From Pseudomonadota bacterium (GTDB taxonomy: Bacteria > Pseudomonadota > Alphaproteobacteria > Rhizobiales > Xanthobacteraceae): a stretch of 10,981 nt of DNA. The notes beneath the pieces were generated by a model. It did no database searches, was not told where the DNA came from, and worked only from the letters and a program-made list of their open reading frames with translations. Location: contig JAEWBL010000268.1 of assembly GCA_023391175.1 (NCBI GenBank), positions 1 to 10,981 on the forward strand. The letters are read 5' to 3'. The number at the start of each line of letters is the position of its first letter. Position 1 is the first letter of the stretch. This document shows positions 1-6,784 of this stretch, piece after piece. A program made the translations under genes and the position numbers.

Positions 1-39
1 GTGCTGACCGTCCATGGCCGCTGGCGGGGGGCACGATGA
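1..39 (+). CDS. 3' end of an upstream gene (probably T2SS component), partial
   Basis: Reading from base 1, twelve sense codons (VLTVHGRWRGAR) run into a TGA at 37-39. That TGA overlaps the ATG of the next gene at 36-38 in an ATGA arrangement, the usual sign of translational coupling. The gene starts outside the window, so its identity cannot be read. Because the coupled downstream protein is GspC/N-like, the fragment may be the C-terminus of another type II secretion subunit such as GspM or GspL; this is inference from position only. The reading is too short to exclude chance. Confidence 0.45.
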   Translation: MLTVHGRWRGAR

Positions 40-722
40 TCGCCCGCGCTCAGATTCCCGCGCGCCCTTTGCCCGCGCGCCGTTTCAGCCGTCTCCCCCT
101 CGTCGTGGCGGGCCTGATCGCCGGCATCGCGGCGGCCTCGGCCGAGCCGGAGGCCCCCGCGCCGCAGGTGGACTTCCTTGTCCCCGGCCAGCCTTCCACC
201 CGCGCGGCGACCGCTCCGGCCGACCGCGAGCGGGGAAATCCCCTGTGGGCCATCCCCATCGAGAGCCTTTCGGCGACGCGGGATCGCCCCCTCTTCACTC
301 CCTCCCGCCGCCCGCCCGAACAGCCGGTGGCGCTCGCACCCCCGCCGCCACCCGCCGCGCCGCCGGCGGCTGTCGCGGCCCGGCCGGTTCTGGTGCTGAT
401 GGGAACGGTGGTGAGCACGGCCGGCAGCATCGGCATCTTCACCGATCAGGCGAGCGGCCAGATCGTGCGCCTCAAGGTCGGCGATGCGCATGGCGGCTGG
501 ACCCTGCGTAGCGTCGGCCCGCGCGACGTGGTGATGCACGGCGGCGCCGATACGGTGACGCTCGCCCTGCCTGCGCCCGGCAAGGGCGGCCCCCAGCCGC
601 CGCGCGGGTCCGAAGGTCCGTTCGCTGCCGCGCAGGTGGGCAATGCCAAGCCGGTGGCCGGGCAGGTGGTGGTGCCGCGCCGGGCCAAGCCCTCTCCGGC
701 GGATCTCGATTCCAGCCACTGA
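36..722 (+). CDS. GspC/GspN-like type II secretion system protein
   Basis: Encodes 228 aa, probably an inner-membrane-anchored periplasmic subunit of a type II secretion system, the machine that exports folded proteins through the outer membrane. A basic N-terminus is followed by one hydrophobic segment at about residues 20-36, ending in ASA. The segment at about 68-94 carries 'LSATRDRPLFTPSRRPP', the conserved signature of short GspC/GspN-like proteins in rhizobial-type T2SS operons. A proline/alanine-rich linker (95-115) leads to a compact beta domain at about 117-179 (LMGTVVS, IFTDQASGQIVRLKVGD), which resembles the homology region of GspC and PilP. The C-terminal 45 residues are low-complexity and probably disordered. 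I see no PDZ domain, so this is a short form. The ATG at 36 overlaps the stop of the preceding gene and follows a G-rich stretch. The family call comes from recognised motifs; the exact subunit name (C or N) is uncertain. Confidence 0.7.
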   Translation: MIARAQIPARPLPARRFSRLPLVVAGLIAGIAAASAEPEAPAPQVDFLVPGQPSTRAATAPADRERGNPLWAIPIESLSATRDRPLFTPSRRPPEQPVALAPPPPPAAPPAAVAARPVLVLMGTVVSTAGSIGIFTDQASGQIVRLKVGDAHGGWTLRSVGPRDVVMHGGADTVTLALPAPGKGGPQPPRGSEGPFAAAQVGNAKPVAGQVVVPRRAKPSPADLDSSH

Positions 723-789
723 GCGTGACGCCCACGTTCATCGTCCGGACGTGATCGTGGGGTCGTCATCGTCAGGTCACGGCCCATGG

Positions 790-809
790 GGAAAGTGCGC
801 CGTCTTTCC
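790..809. other. Short inverted repeat before the oxygenase gene
   Basis: GGAAAG (790-795) and CTTTCC (804-809) are perfect 6-bp arms around an 8-base centre, 27 bases before the GTG start. There is no following T-run, so this is not a rho-independent terminator. It could be an operator or a leader hairpin. Six-base arms are easily found by chance. Confidence 0.25.
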
Positions 810-835
810 GTCTCGCGCACATCGGCCGGCCTGTC

Positions 836-1456
836 GTGACCCAGCTCATTGGACTTTTCCCCACCCCCGTGATGCGTGTCGAGGGCCTCATCGGCCCCGC
901 CGACGTTGAGGCGCTCGCAACTGAGGTGGCGGACCGCACCTCCCTTACCAACGCCTATTCGGACCTTCTCTCCCACACCCCGGTGGCGGGCGACCAATCC
1001 GACACGCTTCTGTCGCGGCTGGGCGCGCTGGTGCTGCCCAAGGTGGCGGAGTTCGGCGAGGTGCTGTTCGGCGAGGCGCTGAGCTGGCAGATCAAGGAAA
1101 TCTGGGTGAACGTGCTGGAGCCGGGCGGGCACCAGGCCATCCACACCCACGCCAACAGCTTCATCTCGGGCGTCGTCTATCTGACGGAGGCCCACCCCTC
1201 TGCCAACATCGTCTTCCACAAGGCTATCGGCGGCAGCGGCTTCATCTTCGGCAACACCAATCCCAATGCGCGCATCAACGCCTTCAACGGCGGCAAGTTC
1301 GCCATGCCGCAGACCGGCGCGGGCGACCTCGTGATGTTCCCGAGCTACCTGCTGCACGAGGTGCCGGTGAACAAAGGCGGGCGGCGCATCTCGGTGGCGT
1401 TCAACGCCATCCCCGACCGGCTCGATAATTTCGGCTACGCCATCCACTTCTCGTGA
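836..1456 (+). CDS. Putative 2-oxoglutarate/Fe(II) oxygenase, TIGR02466-like
   Basis: Encodes 206 aa and resembles the TIGR02466/PF13759 family of putative 2OG-Fe(II) oxygenases, cytosolic enzymes of unknown substrate. The family hallmarks are present in order: 'LFPTPV' at residues 7-12, 'WVNVLEPGGHQAIHTHANSF' at 90-109, 'SGVVYL' at 111-116, 'GDLVMFPSYLLHEV' at 163-176 and 'RRISVAFN' at 183-190. Candidate iron ligands are His103 and/or His105 with His174, and Arg184 could hold 2-oxoglutarate. The usual HxD/E carboxylate is replaced by HTH, so the third ligand is unclear. The start is GTG at 836: it is the only start codon placed just before LFPTPV, but no good Shine-Dalgarno precedes it. The next gene starts 26 bp downstream, so the two are probably cotranscribed. 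The fold call is fairly firm; activity and substrate are unknown. Confidence 0.78.
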   Translation: MTQLIGLFPTPVMRVEGLIGPADVEALATEVADRTSLTNAYSDLLSHTPVAGDQSDTLLSRLGALVLPKVAEFGEVLFGEALSWQIKEIWVNVLEPGGHQAIHTHANSFISGVVYLTEAHPSANIVFHKAIGGSGFIFGNTNPNARINAFNGGKFAMPQTGAGDLVMFPSYLLHEVPVNKGGRRISVAFNAIPDRLDNFGYAIHFS

Positions 1457-1470
1457 ACGCAAGCTTTTTC

Positions 1471-1479
1471 AGGGAGAGG
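1471..1479 (+). promoter_or_regulatory. Ribosome binding site that decides the CopC-like start
   Basis: AGGGAGAGG lies 3 bases before the ATG at 1483, its purine core about 5-8 bases upstream. An alternative in-frame GTG at 1453 lies within the last codons of the oxygenase gene and would put ten charged/polar residues ahead of the signal peptide. The strong SD and clean signal peptide favour 1483. Confidence 0.75.
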
Positions 1480-1482
1480 CCC

Positions 1483-1965
1483 ATGCGCCTTCACGCGGCA
1501 ATCGCGCTGCTCTTCTTCGCAAGCCTTGCGGCGACCGGGGCGCAGGCGCAGTGCGCGTTCGACCAGTCGGTACCCAACGCCAACGATGTTCTCATCGAGA
1601 CGCAGCCGGAAGTCACCATCGACTTCACCGACGAGTTCCGCCTCGACGACGTGCGCGTGGTGAGCCTCGACGACAAGGCCGAGTGGCCGACCGACTGGGC
1701 CCGCCCCTCCGAGGAAGTGCGGCAGACCGCGTTCCGCATGACCAGGCCCTTGCCGCCCGGCAAGTATCTGGTGGAATGGAACGGCTATCTGCGCCGCCAC
1801 CACCATGCGGACGGCGGCTCCATTGCCTTCACCGTGGCGAAGCCCGGCGAGATCCCGCCCGCTACGCCGGCGGCAGTTGCGCCAGGAGCCGCCGCGCGTC
1901 GGGCCGGCTCGGGTTCGCCCTATCCAATGCTTCTAGGAGCCGCCGGGCGCCCGAAGGATCAGTGA
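1483..1965 (+). CDS. Secreted CopC-domain-like protein
   Basis: Encodes 160 aa. A signal peptide (MRLHAAIALLFFASLA..., likely cut after AQA at residue 22) sends the protein to the periplasm. Residues about 35-119 look like a CopC/YcnJ immunoglobulin-type domain: 'QPEVTIDFTDEF' (41-52), a strand with 'VRVVSLDD', 'PLPPGKYLVEWN' (89-100) and a final 'GGSIAFTV' strand (111-118). CopC proteins bind copper in the periplasm. Here the usual N-terminal histidine of the mature protein is absent (it begins QCAFD). A HHH-A-D cluster at 106-110 sits where CopC has its C-terminal histidine/aspartate ligands. The last ~40 residues extend past the domain, and residues 127-160 are encoded opposite the 3' end of the convergent gene. 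The gene lies 26 bp behind the oxygenase and probably shares its transcript. The domain call is good; copper binding is unproven. Confidence 0.7.
   Translation: MRLHAAIALLFFASLAATGAQAQCAFDQSVPNANDVLIETQPEVTIDFTDEFRLDDVRVVSLDDKAEWPTDWARPSEEVRQTAFRMTRPLPPGKYLVEWNGYLRRHHHADGGSIAFTVAKPGEIPPATPAAVAPGAAARRAGSGSPYPMLLGAAGRPKDQ
1862..1965. other. 104-bp convergent overlap of two coding regions
   Basis: The plus-strand CopC-like frame stops at 1963-1965, while the minus-strand fusion gene stops at 1862-1864 (TAG on its strand). The two genes therefore share 104 bp tail to tail. No hairpin with a T-run is visible between them, so each transcript must run into the other gene or end by Rho. The CopC domain itself ends before the overlap, so an ancestral stop was probably lost. 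The overlap is seen directly; its history is inference. Confidence 0.75.
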
Positions 1966-4501
1966 CGGCGAGCTGCCGCGCCATGGCGAGCACGGGCGCG
2001 TAGGCGGCATCGAAATCCGGACTGATGCGCACCAGCTCGACGAGCTGCGGCGCCAGCGAGCCGATGACGTCGCGCGGTCCCTTCGCCGCCAGCGCCCGGG
2101 CGCCCATTCCGATATAGCCGTCGCGCGCGGTCCAGTAGGCGGCAAGGCGCCCCTGCGTGGTGGGATCAACGCCCGCCAGCAGCGTCTGCGGCGCGGGATG
2201 AAGGGCTGCGAGAAGTGCCACCAGCCGGTCCGCCGGACGCTCGCTCGCCGCATAGGCGGTGCTGGGAGCGGAGGCTGTCACCACCGGACGATCATCGGTA
2301 TTCAGGGGCGCGTCACCGGCGAAGCGGGCCAACTCCGCCGGGCCGGCGAGGTGGAGGCCGAAGAGGGCCATGCTGCCATCGAGACCCACGGCAGTGAGCC
2401 GTTCCGCGAGCGCGGGGTCGCGCACCCGGCGCTCCACCCAGTCGGACGGGTAGCTGGCCGGGGTGCGGCGGCTCACCAGCGCCACGAGGGGCGTTTCCAC
2501 GCTGAACTGCGCCAGCCACGCCGTCGTGTCCGGAAATACGTCGAGGAAGGTGCGCACGATCACCTTCAGCGTCGCGATGTCGAGCTGGTGCAGGGGCAGC
2601 CACTGGCAGAACAGGCCGTCCGGCGCGAGACGGTCGCGGATGGCGGCGAAATGCTCGCGGGCATAGAGCGCGCCAGAGCCGTCCACCGAGGGGTGGTAGA
2701 GGTCGGCGACGATCACGTCATAGGGCGCGGTGCCGGCGCGCACGAAGCGGCGGGCATCGGCCACATGGATGCGGATGTCCGGGTTTCCGGCGAGGCGGGG
2801 CGGCGTGCGCTCGAAATAGGGGAAGCTCTCCACCACCTCGGGCACCAGCTCCACGCCTTCCACCTTGAGGCCTGGATGGTCGCCGGCGGCGGAGAGGGTC
2901 GCGCCGGTGCCGAGGCCGAGGAACAGGGCGGTGCGGGGGTTCGGGTGCAGCAGAAGCGGGATGTGCGCCTGCCGGTGGTCCGAGCGCATGGAGGCACTGC
3001 CGCCCATGCGGAAATGGTTGTTCACCTGCAGGTGGCGGTCGCCGGCGGCATTGCGGACCACGCTCACCGCCGCCATCACGCCGTCGCGGTGCCATTCCAG
3101 CGCGCCGCCCTCCGGCACCTGCACGAATCGCAGGGAGATCGGCGCGAGCACCAGCGCCAGCGTCGCCGCCAGCGTCAGCCCGCCGCCGGCCAGTGCGGCG
3201 CGGCTGCGGAGCGGCAGGGCCAGCACATAGGCGGCGGCGAGCAGCGCGAAGGCGTATTTGGCGCCCATCAGCGGCAGCAGGACGGGGCCGAACAGCATGG
3301 GCGCCAGCGCCGCGCCGAGCGTATTGGCCGCAAGCCCCGGCCCGACGCCGCCGAGCCGGTCCGACGCGCGCTGGGCGAACGCGGTGAACAGCGCGCCCAT
3401 GGCGAGGGTGGGCGGCAGGAAGGCCAAAGCCGCCATGGCAAGTTCCGCCGAGAGCCGGCCAGCGACCGTCACTGGCAGGCCTATCTTGAGGGCCGCGAGA
3501 ATCTGCCCCGAGGCTCCGAGCAGCGCCGCGCCGGCAAGGCAGGCGAGGGCGGTGATCGTCACGAGGAGGCCGACCACGCCGTCACCCTGCGCGCTGCGCC
3601 GGGACCGCCAGCGCGCATAAAGCGCTGCTCCGATGGCCGTGCCGGCGAGGTAGCAGGCGAGCAGGACGGCGAAGGTGTAGATGGTGTTTTCCAGAATCTG
3701 GCTCAGCACCCGCACCGTCAGCACCTCGTAGCCGATGCCGAGGAGGCCGGTGAGAAACAGGGGTGCCAGCACGGGGAGCGCGGCCGAGTCGGTCTGGGGC
3801 GGGCGAACCGGCAGCGGTGCCGAGGCCGAATCGCGGGCCACGGCCAGCATGGCCGCCGCGCACACCGCGTTCAGCATGGCGCACAGCACCAGCGTGGCGT
3901 TGAGTCCGAGGGCGGGGATGATGAGGAAGGCCGTGGCCAGCGTGCCCGCCACCGCGCCGAAGGTGTTGGCGGCATAGACGTGCCCGACCGCCGCCCCGGA
4001 GGCCAAACGCGGCGCGAGCACCGCTTCCAGCGCCGGCAAGGTGGCGCCCATGGCCAGCGTCGCCGGCAGCAGCAGCACGAAGGGCAGGGCGAACGCCACG
4101 GACCACTGGCGCAGCGCGGAGGCATCCACCGGCACCAGCGTGGGCACGAGATCGCCGAACAGCGGCGCCGCCACGATGAGAACAAGCGCCCAGGCGCCGA
4201 TCACCAGTTCGAGGCCGGCATACCAGGTGGCCGGGCGTCCGCTCGCGGCGATGGCGCGGCCCAGCAGCAGGCTGCCCAGCGCGAGGCCGCCGAACAGCGC
4301 GGAGATGACCCCCAGCACCGCCACCAGCTCATGGCCGAGGCTGACCGCGAGCATGCGGGTCCAGGCGATCTCATAACCGAGGCCGGCAAAGCCCGAGAGG
4401 GTCGCCACCAGCGCGATGGCGATGCCCGTGCGCGCGTTTCGGCCGAGCGTCAGCTCTTGCGAGGCGGCGGAGCCGGAGTGCGAAGCCTGAACCTGGGACA
4501 T
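1862..4501 (-). CDS. Fused MFS-like membrane protein / spermidine synthase-like protein
   Basis: Encodes 879 aa. Residues about 25-460 are strongly hydrophobic, with roughly 11-14 membrane segments arranged as two related halves. 'GFAGLGYEIAWTRML' (37-51) matches 'GLLGIGYEVLTVRVL' (252-266), and 'LPATLAMGA' (145-153) matches 'LPPTLAMGA' (362-370). Residues about 470-690 form a SpeE-like Rossmann domain: 'LFLGLGTGAT' (526-535) for the nucleotide, Glu551 at the end of strand 2 for the ribose, 'VADARRF' (580-586) and 'VADLYHPSVDG' (598-608) at the active-site position. The C-terminal ~180 residues are helical and partly TPR-like. Homologues are annotated as fused MFS/spermidine synthases, and their substrate is generally unknown. 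The DLYHP motif differs from the classical SpeE DSTDP, so true spermidine synthesis is doubtful. The ATG at 4501 has a modest SD (AGGGA). The gene runs in the same direction as the DUF3604 gene but is separated from it by a terminator. Confidence 0.85.
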   Translation of the reverse strand: MSQVQASHSGSAASQELTLGRNARTGIAIALVATLSGFAGLGYEIAWTRMLAVSLGHELVAVLGVISALFGGLALGSLLLGRAIAASGRPATWYAGLELVIGAWALVLIVAAPLFGDLVPTLVPVDASALRQWSVAFALPFVLLLPATLAMGATLPALEAVLAPRLASGAAVGHVYAANTFGAVAGTLATAFLIIPALGLNATLVLCAMLNAVCAAAMLAVARDSASAPLPVRPPQTDSAALPVLAPLFLTGLLGIGYEVLTVRVLSQILENTIYTFAVLLACYLAGTAIGAALYARWRSRRSAQGDGVVGLLVTITALACLAGAALLGASGQILAALKIGLPVTVAGRLSAELAMAALAFLPPTLAMGALFTAFAQRASDRLGGVGPGLAANTLGAALAPMLFGPVLLPLMGAKYAFALLAAAYVLALPLRSRAALAGGGLTLAATLALVLAPISLRFVQVPEGGALEWHRDGVMAAVSVVRNAAGDRHLQVNNHFRMGGSASMRSDHRQAHIPLLLHPNPRTALFLGLGTGATLSAAGDHPGLKVEGVELVPEVVESFPYFERTPPRLAGNPDIRIHVADARRFVRAGTAPYDVIVADLYHPSVDGSGALYAREHFAAIRDRLAPDGLFCQWLPLHQLDIATLKVIVRTFLDVFPDTTAWLAQFSVETPLVALVSRRTPASYPSDWVERRVRDPALAERLTAVGLDGSMALFGLHLAGPAELARFAGDAPLNTDDRPVVTASAPSTAYAASERPADRLVALLAALHPAPQTLLAGVDPTTQGRLAAYWTARDGYIGMGARALAAKGPRDVIGSLAPQLVELVRISPDFDAAYAPVLAMARQLAVTDPSGARRLLEALDRANPSRPDARRLLAQLPPA

Positions 4502-4518
4502 GAACGAAACCGATCCCT

Positions 4519-4555
4519 GAAAGCGAAAGAAGCCGGAGGCCCGAAGGCCCCCGGC
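4519..4555 (-). terminator. Rho-independent terminator of the DUF3604 gene
   Basis: Read on the minus strand, GCCGGGGGCC-TTCG-GGCCTCCGGC (4555 down to 4532) forms a 10-bp stem with one G-U pair and a UUCG tetraloop. It is followed by the pyrimidine-rich TTCTTTCGCTTTC. It lies 70-106 bases past the stop of the DUF3604 gene and just before the start of the fusion gene, so it should separate the two transcripts. The tract is interrupted by C and G, so efficiency may be moderate. Confidence 0.75.
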
Positions 4556-4568
4556 ATCCGAAGGTCTC

Positions 4569-4588
4569 GCGCCGGCCGTGGCCGGCGC
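4569..4588. repeat. Second perfect hairpin in the 3' UTR of the DUF3604 gene
   Basis: GCGCCGGC (4569-4576) and GCCGGCGC (4581-4588) pair perfectly around the tetranucleotide CGTG. The hairpin lies between the stop codon and the terminator. It has no T-run of its own, so it may protect the mRNA 3' end or help Rho-independent release as a tandem structure. Confidence 0.5.
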
Positions 4589-4624
4589 CTGTCTGCTGTC
4601 GTCAGCCGCTCACTTAGCGAAGCG

Positions 4625-6559
4625 TCATTTGGCGAGGGAGACCGCGAGCTTCTCGTTGGTCTCGACGAGGAGTTCCGGCTGGTCGGAGACGCGGATGAAG
4701 ATGGGGTTCGTGTAGAACCACAGGTCCGACCACGCGGCCACGTCGTAGCTGGAGATCTTCTGGCCGTCGCGCACCACCATGTGGGAGGGGCAGGCGGCGT
4801 CGTTGCAGGGCACGAACGGGCCCTGGGCGGCGTTTTCCGGATCCCAGTCGTTGAGCGGGTTGCCCTGGGCGTCCGTCTCGGCCGGCACGGAGGCCGGCAG
4901 GTTCGAGCCACGCACGCGGACGTACATGTTGTTCTGCACGTTCGGGATGGTGACGGTCATGGTGCGCTTGGTGCCGCGCGCCTTCCAGGTGGTGGGGCCG
5001 AAGGTGGCGATGATCGCCGCCGAGGCGTTGGTGCCGGCGGTGTAGTTGGCGCTGCCGGGCGCGACCACGCCGGTCACGTCACCCTTGATGAACTGCACCT
5101 GGCGGAGCGTCGGCTTGTTGAGCGGCTCCTGGATGCCGATCTGGGCCAGCGACGGGTTGTTGAAGGTGTAGGGCGAGTAGTTCGGCTCGGTCGGCACATT
5201 GACCTCGAGGGTCAGCGTCACCGACTTGCCGCGCTTCACGACCAGCGTGTCGCCCATGCCCGCCTTGGCGCCGAGACCGGCCTTGGCGCTGTAGGTCAGC
5301 TCGCCGGTGATGAGGTCGCCCTGCACCGAGTAGACGTTACCCGAACGCACGCCGTCGACCACCACCTGCGGACGCAGGGTGACGGACTTCTTGGGGCGCG
5401 GGATGTAGAGCTTCTGGAACTCGCCCGGATAGAAGTCGTTGGTGGTGCTCTTCTCATAGATGGAGAAGGCGCCGCGGTTGTGCCAGTCGGAGCTGGCGAA
5501 GAAGAACCAGTTGCGGCCTTCGCCCAGCAGCGCGTCCCACACGCCGCCGATCTTGGCGGCATAGACACCCGTGCCGCCGAAGGTGGTCACGCCCACCGAG
5601 TCGCAGCCATTGCCGCAGAAGCCGGCGCGGTATTCGCCGCGATTGTTCGACGCCTGGTGGCCGGGCTGGCTCTCGAAGCCCACCGCGACGGTCGGACCCG
5701 CGTTGTTGAAGTCGCGGAAGTGCTCGATGTTGAAGCCGTTGTTGCCGTTCGGATTGAACACGCCGGCGCGCTCCACGTGCGCGGGCACGTAGTAGCTGTC
5801 GAGGGGGTAGTACTTCTGCAGCCACTGGACGGACGGAACCGCCTTGGCGTCGTGGTTCTTCTGGCCCGAGCCGGAACCGGAGGCGTTGGCCACCTTGCCG
5901 GTCCAGTTGTGGGTGGGAGCACCGAGGCTGAAATCGGTGTCCGAACGGTCGAAGCGGTATTCGAACTCGGCCACGGCGCTCGCGTTGCCGGTGTCCTTGT
6001 CCTTGTTCTTGTTGCCGAACAGGCCCTTCTTCTCGATGGCGTTCTGCGGCTTCTGGTTGCCGATCACCGCCATGGAGGTGTGCTCATGGCCGGGCACGTT
6101 GGTCTCGATGCCCGCGTAGAGCATCGGCACGCCGGTTTCCTTGGCGAGGCGGACGAGCTCGGGGAAGATGATCTCTTCCGCGCTCTGCCAGCGCCACATG
6201 GAACGGTGGCCCTGCGAGGTGGCGGTGTCGCCCTTGATGACCAGGCCCTGGACCTGATCGAAGAAGCGGCCCTTGCCGGTTGTGGAGCCGTCACCTTCCG
6301 GATCGTCCACGCGGCAGTCGCGGGGGCTGGAGCCGCCGTGGTCGGCCGCGCCGAGCCATTCCAGGCCGTAGCTCTGGACCGCCTTCTTCACCATGGTCTC
6401 GACCGACGAGCGGCCATCCGAGCACGGCGTGTGATTGTGGAAGTCGCCGGCCATGTAGCTGTCGGCGAACGCCTGCGACGGCATAAACGCCGCTCCGCCG
6501 GCAACAGCGAGGACCGACGCCCCCGCGATGAGCTGCTGTGTCAGCACCCCGCCCTTCAT
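4625..6559 (-). CDS. Secreted DUF3604 protein (PHP-superfamily putative metallo-hydrolase)
   Basis: Encodes 644 aa. Residues 1-32 are a signal peptide (hydrophobic core IAGASVLAVAGGAAF, cut after AFA), so the protein is periplasmic or exported. The mature protein begins at once with a PHP-type metal site: 'GDFHNHTPCSDG' (His41, His43, Asp48) and 'GAADHGG' (Asp73, His74). Later candidate ligands are Glu152 with His158/His160 in 'GIETNVPGHEH', His261 in 'VPAHVERAG' and Asp358/His360 in 'ASSDWHNRG'. PHP proteins are usually phosphoesterases with two or three metal ions; the DUF3604 substrate is not known. Residues about 430-600 are probably beta-rich. A longer in-frame reading upstream is unlikely, because the ATG at 6559 starts a clean signal peptide behind an AGGGG-type SD. 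A lysine/asparagine-rich insert (about 181-192) and a GSGSGQ patch (228-233) look like surface loops. The gene is divergent from the PPIase-HupE cluster. Confidence 0.85.
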   Translation of the reverse strand: MKGGVLTQQLIAGASVLAVAGGAAFMPSQAFADSYMAGDFHNHTPCSDGRSSVETMVKKAVQSYGLEWLGAADHGGSSPRDCRVDDPEGDGSTTGKGRFFDQVQGLVIKGDTATSQGHRSMWRWQSAEEIIFPELVRLAKETGVPMLYAGIETNVPGHEHTSMAVIGNQKPQNAIEKKGLFGNKNKDKDTGNASAVAEFEYRFDRSDTDFSLGAPTHNWTGKVANASGSGSGQKNHDAKAVPSVQWLQKYYPLDSYYVPAHVERAGVFNPNGNNGFNIEHFRDFNNAGPTVAVGFESQPGHQASNNRGEYRAGFCGNGCDSVGVTTFGGTGVYAAKIGGVWDALLGEGRNWFFFASSDWHNRGAFSIYEKSTTNDFYPGEFQKLYIPRPKKSVTLRPQVVVDGVRSGNVYSVQGDLITGELTYSAKAGLGAKAGMGDTLVVKRGKSVTLTLEVNVPTEPNYSPYTFNNPSLAQIGIQEPLNKPTLRQVQFIKGDVTGVVAPGSANYTAGTNASAAIIATFGPTTWKARGTKRTMTVTIPNVQNNMYVRVRGSNLPASVPAETDAQGNPLNDWDPENAAQGPFVPCNDAACPSHMVVRDGQKISSYDVAAWSDLWFYTNPIFIRVSDQPELLVETNEKLAVSLAK

Positions 6560-6581
6560 GCTCCAACCCCTGATTTTCCCA

Positions 6582-6595
6582 CGGACGCCAGTCCG
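6582..6595. other. Small hairpin in the DUF3604 leader
   Basis: CGGAC (6582-6586) and GTCCG (6591-6595) pair around GCCA, 23-36 bases before the DUF3604 start and therefore probably in its 5' UTR. The stem is only 5 bp, so this may be chance. Confidence 0.2.
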
Positions 6596-6617
6596 CCCGT
6601 AAGGGCCTCCTAGCGGC

Positions 6618-6649
6618 GTTCTGTGACCGCGTGCTGAAGGTTCTGTGAC
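6618..6649. promoter_or_regulatory. 22-bp-spaced direct repeat, candidate response-regulator operator
   Basis: GTTCTGTGAC occurs exactly at 6618-6627 and 6640-6649, two helical turns apart. A weaker match (TGCTGAA, 6632-6638) lies halfway, so CTGTGAC-N4-TGCTGAA-N4-CTGTGAC has the 11-bp period of PhoB/OmpR-family operators. CTGTGAC differs from the rhizobial Pho-box half CTGTCAC at one base. The repeat lies 59-90 bases before the DUF3604 start and 136-167 before the PPIase start, so it could control either gene. The repeat is seen directly; the regulator is a guess. Confidence 0.45.
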
Positions 6650-6784
6650 GCCGGGGAAGATGAGCCGGGCAACCTTGCGAGACCTTCCGGACCCTGCGTC
6701 GGCCGCGGCGCTGTCATCAAGCCGACACTGGTCCCCCGTTAGGGGAAGCGCCGCCAGCGGTAGCGGACGCACGAGGTGGCGGGG

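Noticed and set aside
446..1462. A 338-codon minus-strand frame across the GspC-like and oxygenase genes.
   Set aside because: It is antisense to two proteins with recognised motifs and has no domain features; its composition is that of a shadow frame.
1483..1554. Lipoprotein signal in the CopC-like protein (Cys24).
   Set aside because: The residues before the cysteine (AQAQC) do not fit a lipobox, while AQA is a normal signal peptidase I site.
2198..6613. A 1471-codon plus-strand open frame spanning the antisense of both minus-strand genes.
   Set aside because: It is Arg/His/Gly-rich low-complexity protein without recognisable domains, and it lies opposite two genes with clear motifs. Such long antisense frames are a known by-product of GC-rich codon bias.
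6560..6772. Longer N-terminus for the DUF3604 protein starting at 6772.
   Set aside because: The added ~70 residues would precede a textbook signal peptide and cover the direct-repeat regulatory region; the ATG at 6559 has its own purine-rich site.
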